Numbered from the stretch's first letter, positions 1 through 8,031 are shown. The stretch: DNA of 16,569 nucleotides from a bacterium (GCA_029940125.1 JAOZRP010000013.1:1-16569), one strand, 5' to 3'. A program made the numbers and translations. The notes: generated from the letters alone by a model not told the origin.

Positions 1-1623
1 TGCACCATCAAGGGCGTCTGCGGCAAACCGGAAGAAACCGCCAACCTGCAGGATCTCTTGATCCACGTAACGAAAGGAATCGCTTTTTATGGCGACAAAT
101 TAAAGGATTACGGCGGCGTGGACAGGGAAACCGGCCTCTTTACCGCCCAAGCCCTGTTTGCCACCATTACCAACGCCGGCTGGGACAACAATCGCTTCGT
201 CGCCATGATCCGAGAAGGGCTGCAGCGGCGGAATCAATTGCGGGACAGGTTCCTGGCCGCCTACCGGGAAAAAAACGGCAAAGATTTTAGCGAGACACTG
301 CCGGACGCGGCTACCTGGTTCTCAGACAATCCAGCCGAGTTTGCCGAAAAAGCCAAGTCAGTCGGCGTTCTGGCCACGGAGAACGAGGATGTACGCTCCC
401 TGCGCGAACTGTTGATCATCGGCCTTAAAGGCGTTGCCGCTTATGCCGACCATGCTGCCATCCTCGGCTTCGAACAGGATGACATCTACCAGTTCATCAT
501 GGAAGCCATGGCCTCCACCACCAAGGATTTAACCGTCGATGAAATGGTGGGGATGGTCATGAAAACCGGAGAAACAGCGGTCAACACCATGGCCCTGCTG
601 GACAAAGCCAACACCTCAACCTACGGACACCCGGAAATTTCCGAAGTCAACCTTGGCGTCCGCGGCAATCCCGGCATCCTGATCAGCGGCCATGACCTGA
701 AAGACATGGAAGAGCTGCTCAAACAGACCGAGGGCACCGGCGTCGACGTCTACACCCACGGGGAAATGCTGCCGGCCAACTACTATCCGGCTTTCAAAAA
801 GTACGATCATTTCGTCGGCAACTACGGCAGTTCCTGGTGGCACCAGAACAAGGAATTCGAATCCTTCAACGGGCCGATCCTGCTGACCACCAACTGCCTC
901 GTCCCGCTGAAAAAAGAAAACACCTACCTGGACCGCCTGTTCACCACCGGCGTGGTCAGCTATGTGGGCGCCACCCACATCCCTGATCGGCCTGCCGGTG
1001 GCAGCAAGGATTTTTCCGCCATTATTGCAAAGGCTAAACAGTGCCCTGCTCCGACTGAAATTGAAACCGGCAAGATTGTCGGCGGCTTCGCTCACAACCA
1101 GGTTCTCGCTCTGGCCGACAAGGTGGTGGACGCCGTGAAATCAGGGGCCATCAAGCGCTTCGTGGTTATGGCCGGCTGCGACGGACGCCAGAAATCCCGG
1201 AGCTACTACACGGAAGTGGCGGAAAAACTGCCCAAAGACACGATCATCCTGACGGCCGGCTGCGCCAAGTACCGTTACAACAAACTGAACCTTGGCGACA
1301 TCGGCGGCATTCCCCGCGTCCTTGACGCCGGCCAGTGCAACGACTGCTATTCCCTGGCGGTCATCGCCCTGAAGCTGAAGGAAGTCTTCGGCCTTGACGA
1401 CATCAATGAACTGCCGATTTCCTATGACATTGCCTGGTACGAGCAGAAAGCCGTCGCCGTCCTGCTGGCCCTTTTGTTCCTCGGGGTCAAGGGCATCCGC
1501 TTAGGGCCAACCCTGCCGGCATTCCTTTCGCCAAACGTGGCTAAGGTCCTGGTGGAAAACTTCAACATCAAACCCATCGACACGGTGGAAACGGACATCG
1601 CCGCCATGATGAAAGGCGAATAA
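1..1623 (+). CDS. hcp: Hybrid cluster protein (hydroxylamine reductase), 5' end missing
   Basis: Cytoplasmic Fe-S enzyme with a [4Fe-4S] cluster and a hybrid Fe-S-O cluster; the family reduces hydroxylamine to ammonia and NO to N2O. The reading frame is open from base 1, so the gene starts outside the window. The first visible residues (CTIKGVCGK) hold the last two cysteines of the N-terminal cluster motif. From comparison with the ~550-residue Desulfovibrio protein only about 14 residues are missing. The TTG at 58 is internal, not a start. Expected hybrid-cluster ligands are all visible: His in GHDLKD (691), Glu in THGEMLPA (763), Cys in TTNCLVP (895), then Cys in AGCDGR, TAGCAKYRYN and GQCND, and Glu in WYEQKAV. 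The close N-terminal cysteine spacing fits class I, typical of anaerobes. It is followed after 65 bp by the HD-like gene and then the ferredoxin, which suggests one operon. In Desulfovibrio, HcpR controls hcp; its promoter is not in this window. Confidence 0.97.
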   Translation, partial: CTIKGVCGKPEETANLQDLLIHVTKGIAFYGDKLKDYGGVDRETGLFTAQALFATITNAGWDNNRFVAMIREGLQRRNQLRDRFLAAYREKNGKDFSETLPDAATWFSDNPAEFAEKAKSVGVLATENEDVRSLRELLIIGLKGVAAYADHAAILGFEQDDIYQFIMEAMASTTKDLTVDEMVGMVMKTGETAVNTMALLDKANTSTYGHPEISEVNLGVRGNPGILISGHDLKDMEELLKQTEGTGVDVYTHGEMLPANYYPAFKKYDHFVGNYGSSWWHQNKEFESFNGPILLTTNCLVPLKKENTYLDRLFTTGVVSYVGATHIPDRPAGGSKDFSAIIAKAKQCPAPTEIETGKIVGGFAHNQVLALADKVVDAVKSGAIKRFVVMAGCDGRQKSRSYYTEVAEKLPKDTIILTAGCAKYRYNKLNLGDIGGIPRVLDAGQCNDCYSLAVIALKLKEVFGLDDINELPISYDIAWYEQKAVAVLLALLFLGVKGIRLGPTLPAFLSPNVAKVLVENFNIKPIDTVETDIAAMMKGE

Positions 1624-1641
1624 TTCTTTCTCAACCATCTA

Positions 1642-1671
1642 TCCCGGCGGCCGGCTTCCCGGCCGCCGGGA
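1642..1671 (+). other. Perfect 13-bp GC-rich stem-loop between hcp and the HD gene
   Basis: The arms TCCCGGCGGCCGG (1642-1654) and CCGGCCGCCGGGA (1659-1671) pair perfectly around the loop CTTC. It starts 18 bases after the hcp stop and ends just before the ribosome binding site of the next gene. No T-run follows (the next bases are AAATTCAGG), so a classical intrinsic terminator is unlikely. It may protect the 3' end of hcp mRNA or lower expression of the downstream genes. The structure is seen directly; the function is inference. Confidence 0.75.
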
Positions 1672-1688
1672 AAATTCAGGAGTTTGCC

Positions 1689-2420
1689 ATGAAGTGCCCC
1701 GGCCAGGATACCCGTTACTGGAAACACGATGCCATTTTTGACGTTCCCTGCCCCAACTGCGGACAGATGCTGGAATTTTTTAAAGACCAGACCTCGATCC
1801 GCTGCAAGGGCTGCGGCAAACAGATCATCAATCCGAAAATGGATTTCGGCTGCGCCTCTTACTGCCAGTATGCCGAACAATGCCTGGGTGAATTGCCGCC
1901 GGAGCTGCTGGCCAAGCGGGACGATCTTTTAAAAGACCGGGTGGCCATCCAGATTAAAAATTACTTTAAAAAAGATTTCAAGCGCATCGGACACATCACC
2001 AAGGTTGCCCGGTACGCGGAAAAGATAGTGCAGCAGGAAGGCGGGGTTCCGGCCATCGTCCTCTGTGCCGCATACCTGTTTGACATCGGCGCCAGGGAAG
2101 CCGAGCAAAAATACGGCGATGCCAGTGAGGCAAACCTGGAAATAGAAGGTCCACCGGTGGCCCGCAAGCTGCTTGCCGACCTGAAAGCCAAGGAGCCGAT
2201 CATTGATGAGGTCTGCGACATTATCAGCCACCGGCAGCCCCGGGAAGATGAAAGCGTCAACTACCAGTGCGTGTACGATGCCGAACAGTTGGTAAAGATG
2301 ATGGACGCCAAGAAAGAAGCGTCACTGGACACCGCGACCTTAAAAGGCATGATTGATAAAAATATGCTCACTAAAACCGGCCGACAGCTGGCTGAAACTC
2401 TTGTACTGAACGCAAAATAG
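1689..2420 (+). CDS. Zinc-ribbon and HD-like domain protein associated with hcp
   Basis: A 243-residue soluble protein. Residues 1-65 hold a zinc-ribbon (C21-x2-C24 and C39-x2-C42) plus a cysteine cluster (C55, C59, C65). Residues about 85-205 resemble an HD-domain fold (metal-dependent phosphohydrolases): H102 in GHITKV, the HD-equivalent pair at 131-132, H181 in IISHRQ and D197 in YDAEQ. The pair reads F131-D132 (AAYLFDIG), so the histidine that normally binds metal is phenylalanine; activity may be altered or lost. The ATG at 1689 is preceded by AGGAG (1678-1682). Its place between hcp and the Hcp ferredoxin suggests a role in the nitrosative stress response, perhaps signalling or nucleotide hydrolysis. 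Neither substrate nor role can be read from the sequence. Confidence 0.85.
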   Translation: MKCPGQDTRYWKHDAIFDVPCPNCGQMLEFFKDQTSIRCKGCGKQIINPKMDFGCASYCQYAEQCLGELPPELLAKRDDLLKDRVAIQIKNYFKKDFKRIGHITKVARYAEKIVQQEGGVPAIVLCAAYLFDIGAREAEQKYGDASEANLEIEGPPVARKLLADLKAKEPIIDEVCDIISHRQPREDESVNYQCVYDAEQLVKMMDAKKEASLDTATLKGMIDKNMLTKTGRQLAETLVLNAK

Positions 2421-2520
2421 TTTCAATCCGGAGGTTCTGCCGCTTTCGGGTAGGGAATACTGAACGCTGATTGCTGACCGCTGCAGGCATTTATCGGGAA
2501 ACAAACCTTCCCGGATAGAT
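2418..2520 (+). repeat. Intergenic repeat, copy A (~100 bp, begins at a TAG stop)
   Basis: Directly after the HD gene's TAG stop lies a sequence shared with the gap after cysK (8968-9063). Blocks common to both, in the same order and near-equal spacing, are TTT-CA-TCCG, CTGCCGCTTT (2437-2446), CTGATTGCTGA (2467-2477) and GGAAACAAACC (2497-2507). They start 17, 47 and 77 bases after the stop here, and 15, 44 and 76 bases after it in copy B. The right end forms a hairpin (ATCGGGAA, loop ACAAACC, TTCCCGGAT with one bulge). Its reverse complement, ATCCGGGAA, resembles the left end. This looks like a small dispersed non-coding element; genome-wide copy number cannot be known here. Confidence 0.65.
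2461..2488 (+). repeat. Four tandem heptamers TGAnnGC (last degenerate)
   Basis: TGAACGC, TGATTGC, TGACCGC and TGCAGGC follow one another without gaps inside repeat copy A. The second unit is also in copy B (9015-9021), where the array is degenerate. It resembles short tandem heptamer repeats known from some bacterial intergenic regions. Confidence 0.6.
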
Positions 2521-2552
2521 GCACACAAAACAACCGTTCCACTTATTCAGAT

Positions 2553-2566
2553 GGAGAAAAAACATG
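2553..2566 (+). promoter_or_regulatory. Ribosome binding site that fixes the ferredoxin start
   Basis: GGAG (2553-2556) lies 7 bases before the ATG at 2564. A longer in-frame ORF from the ATG at 2519 lacks a Shine-Dalgarno sequence and begins inside the repeat's right end. It would also add 15 residues that are atypical before a ferredoxin fold. The start at 2564 is therefore preferred. Confidence 0.8.
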
Positions 2567-3313
2567 AAAATCCTGCGGAAAATCATTGAAATAGACGAAG
2601 AGCTATGCGACGGCTGTGGCGTCTGCGTACCCGCCTGCGAGGAAGGAGCCATCCAGATCATTGACGGCAAGGCCCGGGTGGTGGCAGAAAAATACTGCGA
2701 CGGTCTGGGAGCCTGCCTGGGAGAATGTCCCCAGGGGGCAATCACCATTGTTGAACGGGTTGCCGAAGATTTTGACCCGGAAGCGGTGGAAGCATACCTG
2801 CAACAGCGTAAGACAGCTGAATCAACCGGGGGGGAGACTCTGGCCTGCGGCTGCCCGTCCACCCAGATGCAGACTTTCGCCGCCCCGTCTGCCTGTCAGG
2901 CAGCAAACCAGCCTCAGGATCAGGTTTCCGTCCATTCCGCCCTTGGCCATTGGCCAGTGCAGATCAAGCTGGTTCCTCCGCACGCTCCGTTTCTGCAGAA
3001 TGCCGATTTACTGATCCTGGCCGACTGCGCCGCCGTGGCCTACGCCGGCCTGCACCAGGAGCTGTTGAAAGACCGGGTGGTGATGATGGGCTGCCCGAAA
3101 TTTGACGATGTACCCGAATACGTGGAAAGATTCACTGAAATATTCAAAAAGAATGATGTCCACAGCATTACTGCCGTCATCATGGAAGTCCCTTGTTGTT
3201 CCGGCCTGCCGATGATGGTTAAAAATGGCCTGGAAGCGGCAGGAAAAATCATGCCGATCAAAAAAATCGTCATCAGCACCAGCGGCAAACGATTGAAAGA
3301 AGAAATTTTTTAG
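2564..3313 (+). CDS. Hcp-associated 4Fe-4S ferredoxin protein
   Basis: A 249-residue cytoplasmic electron-transfer protein, most likely the redox partner or auxiliary protein of Hcp. In Desulfovibrio a similar ferredoxin gene (often called frdx) sits beside hcp in the HcpR regulon. Residues 1-60 carry a two-cluster ferredoxin domain. The first motif is canonical (C15, C18, C21, C25). The second reads CDGLGACLGECP, with C45, C51 and C55 and Leu48 where a fourth cysteine is expected. Residues 83-125 form a Ser/Gln/Ala-rich linker with C95 and C97. The C-terminal part (about 126-249) has more cysteines in MMGCPKF (C177) and EVPCCSG (C211, C212), which may bind another cluster. Stop is TAG, followed by a hairpin and then the intrinsic terminator at 3408, so this is the last gene of its operon. 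Confidence 0.9.
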   Translation: MKILRKIIEIDEELCDGCGVCVPACEEGAIQIIDGKARVVAEKYCDGLGACLGECPQGAITIVERVAEDFDPEAVEAYLQQRKTAESTGGETLACGCPSTQMQTFAAPSACQAANQPQDQVSVHSALGHWPVQIKLVPPHAPFLQNADLLILADCAAVAYAGLHQELLKDRVVMMGCPKFDDVPEYVERFTEIFKKNDVHSITAVIMEVPCCSGLPMMVKNGLEAAGKIMPIKKIVISTSGKRLKEEIF

Positions 3314-3340
3314 TTTCCATCCGGGAACTCTTTTCCGGAC
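3311..3340 (+). repeat. Short ATCCGGGAA hairpin at the ferredoxin 3' end
   Basis: The sequence TTTCCATCCGGGAA (3314-3327) follows the TAG stop. TCCGGGAA (3320-3327) pairs with TTTCCGGA (3332-3339) over a CTCT loop, with one G-T wobble. The same 14 bases occur at 12150-12163. The start also resembles the left ends of repeat copies A and B. It may be a minimal form of that family. No T-run follows. Confidence 0.55.
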
Positions 3341-3407
3341 GAACTACCTGCTGTCAGAGGCCAGCAAAACATTAAACTGACTTTTCTCTTTTCTCACCAC
3401 TGTAACG

Positions 3408-3444
3408 ACCGTTTTCCTTATACCCAGGGAAGCGGTTTTTTTTT
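3408..3444 (+). terminator. Intrinsic terminator of the hcp-ferredoxin unit
   Basis: ACCGTTTTCC (3408-3417) pairs with GGGAAGCGGT (3427-3436) as a 10-bp stem with two G-T wobbles and a 9-base loop. Nine T residues (3436-3444) follow directly. It ends transcription about 95 bases after the ferredoxin stop and separates this unit from the kinase gene. Confidence 0.85.
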
Positions 3445-3515
3445 GCTGTTTTCCCTTTCATTTTCACCATCTTTTCTTCAGATTTCAGCATCCCGGCCGA
3501 TTACAACAGGTAAGG

Positions 3516-3545
3516 TTTACGCTACATTTCATTTCCCCATAAGAT
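3516..3545 (+). promoter_or_regulatory. Possible weak sigma70-type promoter for the hybrid kinase
   Basis: TTTACG (3516-3521) and TAAGAT (3540-3545) are separated by 18 bases; each matches 4 of 6 consensus positions. It lies after the terminator and just before the GTG start at 3573. A promoter is expected here, but this one is not strongly supported. Confidence 0.3.
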
Positions 3546-3572
3546 CAGGCAAACTATCGAGCAGGCAGTCAC

Positions 3573-6500
3573 GTGCAAAAAAACAAAAGTATCGTCCAGC
3601 TCATATCCACCTTCATGATCCTCCTTATTTTTCTGGCCATCGGCAGCCTCGGCTTCCTGCTGATCAGAGACAAGTTCACCCGCTTTCACCAGGAAATGGA
3701 TTCTTTTCAGCGGGAATTTACCAATCGACAAAAAATCGAGCTTAAGAACCAGGTGGATCAGGTCATTGAATACATCGATCACCAGCTGTCACAAGCTGAA
3801 ACCCTGGCCCGCTTGAAACTGAAAGAGCGGGTGGAAGAAGCGCTTCAGATAAGCACGGCCATCCATGAAGCCCACAAAAGACATTGGAATGATGACAAAA
3901 TCAAACAATTGATTAAAGCCACTCTGGGAGCCGTCAAGTTTGACCAGGGAGCGGGATATTACTATATTCTCGATGCCAATGGCGTTTTCCTGTTGAATCC
4001 CAATCTGCCGGAAGTCGTCGGACACAGCCTCCACGAACTGGAAAACGGCCAGGAATTAATGGCTGTCTTTAAAAATATTGTCTCTGGCAACGGTGAGGGG
4101 TTTAACACCTATCATTTCTGTAAACCGGGGCGGCAGAATTCACCGAAAAAGCCACAAAAGGTTGCTTTCATTAAACATTTTTCTCCCTACAATTGGTATG
4201 TCGGCACCGGCATCTACCTGGACAATATAGAAAAAACCATTCAAAGCCAGGTAAATGACTACCTGAACATCCACCGTTTCGGCCTTCACAATCAAAATTA
4301 TGTCTTTGTCATTAAACTTCTCAATATTAACGGCGGAAGGAATTTTGGGATCATGTACGCGAATGCCAGCCGCCCGGACCTGATTGGCAAATACATATCC
4401 GATGATGTTGCTGATGCCAAGGGCAAGTTTTTCCGCCGTGAATTTCTCCAGGGCCTGAGAGAAAAAGGCGAATGCTACGTAAGCTACTGGTATAAAAAGA
4501 TTGGCAGCAGCCTGCAGCCGCAGCTGAAAACAAGCTTCTTCAAACTCTATAAAAAAGCTGATTTGATCGTTGCCGCCGGAGCCTACCACCCGGATATGGA
4601 TAAAATTATTGCCGATTACCGCGTTAAACTGAAAAAAAACGTGACCATGGATGTGCGCAACATTATCATCATTTTGTTGCTGGTCTTCACCATTCTCCTG
4701 CTGATCATCCACTTCATGAGTCGTAAAATTCGCCACCAGTTTACCGTATTCAACAATTTCTTCGCCGAGGCGGCCCAGAAAAACCGGCAGATTGACAGCC
4801 GTTCCCTTTCTTTAAAAGAATTTCAAGACCTGGCCGCCACCGTCAATCAGATGATTAATAAACGTCAGTTAATCGAAGAGTCTCTCCATGACAGCGAGGA
4901 GAAATTCCGCACCCTGGCAGTTACCAGCCCAACAGCCATTTTCATTCATCAGCAGGGGAGCTTTGTCTACGCCAATCCGGCGGCCACGGAAATCAGCGGC
5001 TACCCCATTGATGAATTGCTACAGATGAAATTTTGGGAACTGGTCCATCCGGACATCCGAGAAATGGTCAAAAATTTCGGCATTCAGCGGGAAGCCGGAG
5101 CAAACGTTCCCCAACGCTACGAAATGAAAATCATCACCAAGCAGGGAAACACGAAGTGGATTGATTTCAACGCTGCAACCATTCACTATCATGGCAGACC
5201 GGCGATTATGGGCAACGCCATCGACATTACTGACCGCAAGCAAAGTGAACAGGATTTGCTGGCCGAAAAGGAACAATTTCGCATCCTGGCCGCTACCAGC
5301 CCATCATCCATTTTCATTCATCAGCAAAAAACCTATATCTATGTCAACCCGGCATTCTGCCTGCTCACCGGCTACTCGGAAGTGGAACTTAAACAAATGA
5401 ATTTCTGGGAAGTAATCCACCCGGACATGCGGGAAATGATTAAAAAATATGACTTGCGACATAAAGATGGACAAGCTCCCCCTAAACGTTTTGAAGTAAA
5501 AATACTAACTAAACAAGGGGCTATAAAATGGCTGGATTTCAGTGCCGAACTGATTACCTATCAGGGGAAAAGAGCCACCATTGGCAATGCCATCGACATC
5601 ACTGAGCGGAAAATCGTCGCTCAGGAGTTGGTGGCGGAAAAGGAAAGGCTTGCGGTTACCTTGAGCAGCATCGGCGATGGCGTCATTGCTACCGACTTGT
5701 CCGGAAAAATAACCCTTATCAACAACGCCGCTGAACGCATCACCGGCTGGAAAAACAATTCCGCCCTTGGCCAAAAATTGACGGATGTTTTGGCTCTAAC
5801 CATGAGGAACAATGGCGACCTCCCGGAAGACCTCCTGCAACAGGTACAGAAAACTGGAACCCCCTTTTATCGCCAGGAACAGGTTTCCATCTTTACTAAA
5901 GACGGGGAAGAAAGAATTATCGCCGACAGCGCCGCCCCCATTCAGGGACAGGATGGCAAGACCATCGGCATTATTATCGTCATCCGGGACATCACTGAAA
6001 AAGTCAGAACCCGCAAAGAGCTGGAAACCGCCCAGAAGCTTGAATCCATTGGCCTGCTGGCCGGGGGCATCGCCCATGATTTCAACAACCTGCTCACCGC
6101 CATCTACGGCAATATTTCCCTGGCAAAAATGTACCCCGATGATCATCACAAGGTTTTTCACTATCTGGACAAAACGGAAAACTCCCTGTCCCAGGCCAAG
6201 GGATTGACCCAGCAGTTGCTGACTTTCGCCAAGGGAGGAGCACCGGTAAAGCAGCTGGTGGCTAATATTGGCACCTTGCTTGAAGAGGTGGCCAAATTTT
6301 CTCTGCGAGGCAGTAAAATTCATTTGCAGGTTGAGCTAGCCGATGATTTATGGCCCGCTTCCATTGATACCGGACAGTTCAGCCAGGTCATCAACAACCT
6401 GGCCATCAACGCCAGCCAGGCAATGCCCGATGGCGGCACCCTGAGCATCAGGGCGGAAAATATCTTATTATCTCCCAAAGGGGCGGCACCAGACAAGCAA

Positions 6501-7154
6501 AAAGAACCTTATATAAAAATTACTATAACTGATCAGGGTATCGGGATCAGCAAAAAACATCTGGATAAAATTTTTGATCCCTATTTCACCACTAAGCACG
6601 AAGGCAGCGGTCTCGGACTGGCAATGGTTTATTCAATTATCAAGAATCACCATGGCCGGATACAGGTTCAATCTGAACTCGGAGTGGGCACCACCTTTAC
6701 CCTTCTTCTGCCGGCAATGGAAGGGGCAGCTCAATCCAATCAGAATGAAAGCCATCACGAAGACAAATCACAACCTTTTCATGCCAGAATCCTGGTCATG
6801 GACGACGAAGAAATTATTCGGGAAGTCTGCGGTGAAATGCTGATGGCCCTGGGACACACCGTTGCTTACGCCGCCGACGGACAGGAAGCCCTGGAAAAAT
6901 ACCAACAGGCCATGAAGGAGGAAAAACCCTTTGACCTGGTCATTATGGATCTGACTATTCCCGGCGGCATGGGCGGCAAAGAAACCATTGAGAAACTGCT
7001 GAAAATAGATCCCCAAGCCAAAGCCATTGTCAGCAGCGGTTATTCACACGGCGACGTGATGGCTCATTACCAGGATTACGGGTTCCAGGGGGTGGCAGCC
7101 AAGCCTTATTTGCTTAATGACTTGAACAAAATACTACAAAAGCTTTTTCATTAA
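3573..7154 (+). CDS. Membrane hybrid sensor histidine kinase (Cache-PAS x3-HisKA-HATPase-REC)
   Basis: A 1193-residue inner-membrane signalling kinase. A transmembrane helix (about 8-31) is followed by a periplasmic region with two Cache-like segments (about 65-215 and 240-350; GYYYILDANGVFLLNPN and NWYVGTGIY are typical), then a second helix (about 363-384). Three PAS domains follow at about 447-558, 571-680 and 693-810. The kinase core has H-box His835 (GGIAHDFNN) and an ATPase domain at about 930-1040 (NNLAINASQAM, DQGIGIS, GSGLGLAM). A C-terminal receiver (about 1071-1192) has phospho-acceptor Asp1126 (VIMDLTIPGG). PAS1 and PAS2 are close copies. The start is GTG at 3573 with a poor Shine-Dalgarno; a later start at Met15 would cut the first helix. 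Cache domains usually bind small organic ligands, but the ligand is unknown. No DNA-binding response regulator is adjacent. Confidence 0.93.
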   Translation: MQKNKSIVQLISTFMILLIFLAIGSLGFLLIRDKFTRFHQEMDSFQREFTNRQKIELKNQVDQVIEYIDHQLSQAETLARLKLKERVEEALQISTAIHEAHKRHWNDDKIKQLIKATLGAVKFDQGAGYYYILDANGVFLLNPNLPEVVGHSLHELENGQELMAVFKNIVSGNGEGFNTYHFCKPGRQNSPKKPQKVAFIKHFSPYNWYVGTGIYLDNIEKTIQSQVNDYLNIHRFGLHNQNYVFVIKLLNINGGRNFGIMYANASRPDLIGKYISDDVADAKGKFFRREFLQGLREKGECYVSYWYKKIGSSLQPQLKTSFFKLYKKADLIVAAGAYHPDMDKIIADYRVKLKKNVTMDVRNIIIILLLVFTILLLIIHFMSRKIRHQFTVFNNFFAEAAQKNRQIDSRSLSLKEFQDLAATVNQMINKRQLIEESLHDSEEKFRTLAVTSPTAIFIHQQGSFVYANPAATEISGYPIDELLQMKFWELVHPDIREMVKNFGIQREAGANVPQRYEMKIITKQGNTKWIDFNAATIHYHGRPAIMGNAIDITDRKQSEQDLLAEKEQFRILAATSPSSIFIHQQKTYIYVNPAFCLLTGYSEVELKQMNFWEVIHPDMREMIKKYDLRHKDGQAPPKRFEVKILTKQGAIKWLDFSAELITYQGKRATIGNAIDITERKIVAQELVAEKERLAVTLSSIGDGVIATDLSGKITLINNAAERITGWKNNSALGQKLTDVLALTMRNNGDLPEDLLQQVQKTGTPFYRQEQVSIFTKDGEERIIADSAAPIQGQDGKTIGIIIVIRDITEKVRTRKELETAQKLESIGLLAGGIAHDFNNLLTAIYGNISLAKMYPDDHHKVFHYLDKTENSLSQAKGLTQQLLTFAKGGAPVKQLVANIGTLLEEVAKFSLRGSKIHLQVELADDLWPASIDTGQFSQVINNLAINASQAMPDGGTLSIRAENILLSPKGAAPDKQKEPYIKITITDQGIGISKKHLDKIFDPYFTTKHEGSGLGLAMVYSIIKNHHGRIQVQSELGVGTTFTLLLPAMEGAAQSNQNESHHEDKSQPFHARILVMDDEEIIREVCGEMLMALGHTVAYAADGQEALEKYQQAMKEEKPFDLVIMDLTIPGGMGGKETIEKLLKIDPQAKAIVSSGYSHGDVMAHYQDYGFQGVAAKPYLLNDLNKILQKLFH

Positions 7155-7168
7155 TGATATGTTGAAAC

Positions 7169-7849
7169 ATGCTTACTTATCAGACAATGCTTGCTCGTCT
7201 TGTTGTTGCCTGTCTGTGCGGGGCGCTCATCGGCATCGAAAGGGAAAGGCATGGACGAGCCGCCGGGCTGCGAACCCACCTGTTGGTTGCCCTTGGAGCG
7301 GCCACCATTATGATCATGTCGCTCATGATCCCGGAACTCTATCTCCATGGCAATGACAGCAGCAGCATCATCCGGAGTGACCCGGCCCGGATAGCAGCCC
7401 AGATCGTAACCGGCATCGGTTTCCTGGGGGCAGGGGCCATTATCCAGACAAAAAGACTGATCAGGGGTCTGACCACGGCAGCCTGTCTCTGGATAGCAGC
7501 CGGCATCGGCATGGCGGCCGGCATGGGCATGTTATTTCTGGCAGCCGCGTCAACCGTTTTCAGCCTGTTAACGCTCTATGCCCTCAAATGGCTGGAATAC
7601 ACCCTACCCAAAGACCACTATTACAGTCTTGAGCTGCATTGTCACTATCATCCGGAAGCACTGGAAAATATCAAAAGGATACTGACGGAAAACGGCGTCA
7701 AGCTGATCAGGTTAAATTTCAACCATGACAAGAAGAAGGCCTTGCTCATCCTCAACTTAGAATTGCGCCTTGTCGGGCGCCAGCTGCCGCAAAAGCTACT
7801 GAACCAGCTGGATGCCAACCAGGATATCCTGAATATCTCCCTGAAATAA
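7169..7849 (+). CDS. MgtC/SapB family inner-membrane protein
   Basis: A 226-residue protein with hydrophobic helices at about 8-24, 36-55, 77-93 and 100-140. It carries family signatures: the D71/R74 region followed by VTGIGFLGAGAI, and GLTTAACLW. A soluble C-terminal domain (about 150-226) looks ACT-like. MgtC-type proteins are linked to Mg2+ limitation, membrane potential and ATP synthase control in pathogens; most environmental members are uncharacterised. The ATG lies 14 bases after the kinase stop, so co-transcription is likely. There is no strong ribosome binding site, which suggests translational coupling or weak expression. Confidence 0.88.
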   Translation: MLTYQTMLARLVVACLCGALIGIERERHGRAAGLRTHLLVALGAATIMIMSLMIPELYLHGNDSSSIIRSDPARIAAQIVTGIGFLGAGAIIQTKRLIRGLTTAACLWIAAGIGMAAGMGMLFLAAASTVFSLLTLYALKWLEYTLPKDHYYSLELHCHYHPEALENIKRILTENGVKLIRLNFNHDKKKALLILNLELRLVGRQLPQKLLNQLDANQDILNISLK

Positions 7850-7954
7850 ATTCCTCCACCCCGATCTTCCAAGCCCCCGAATAACCGGATACCGATGAAT
7901 AACGTTGCTGACCATGCCAGCAAGCGGAACAAGCAAGAAGGTAGCAGAAAAAAC

Positions 7955-7983
7955 TTGACAAAAATAATATAGATTAATATGTA
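7955..7983 (+). promoter_or_regulatory. Sigma70-type promoter for cysK-nifU-nifS-cysE
   Basis: A perfect -35 TTGACA (7955-7960) is followed after 17 bases by TATGTA (7978-7983), in a very AT-rich tract 50-75 bases before cysK. The -10 is weak, which leaves room for an activator. I could not match an IscR- or CymR-type operator. Confidence 0.5.
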
Positions 7984-8031
7984 TAAGGAAGGGACATTCA
8001 TAATCATGCCTCCACAGAGAAATGGGAAAAT

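Noticed and set aside
58..60. TTG as the start of hcp
   Set aside because: The frame is open to base 1 and encodes the conserved cysteine motif CTIKGVCGK upstream, so the gene begins before the window.
2519..2563. Longer ferredoxin start at the ATG at 2519
   Set aside because: No Shine-Dalgarno, and the extra residues come from the repeat end. The ATG at 2564 has GGAG at good spacing and gives a normal ferredoxin N-terminus.
7903..7922. Hairpin TTGCTG/CAGCAA as terminator of the MgtC-like gene
   Set aside because: The stem has only six pairs and no T-run follows; I see no convincing terminator in this gap.
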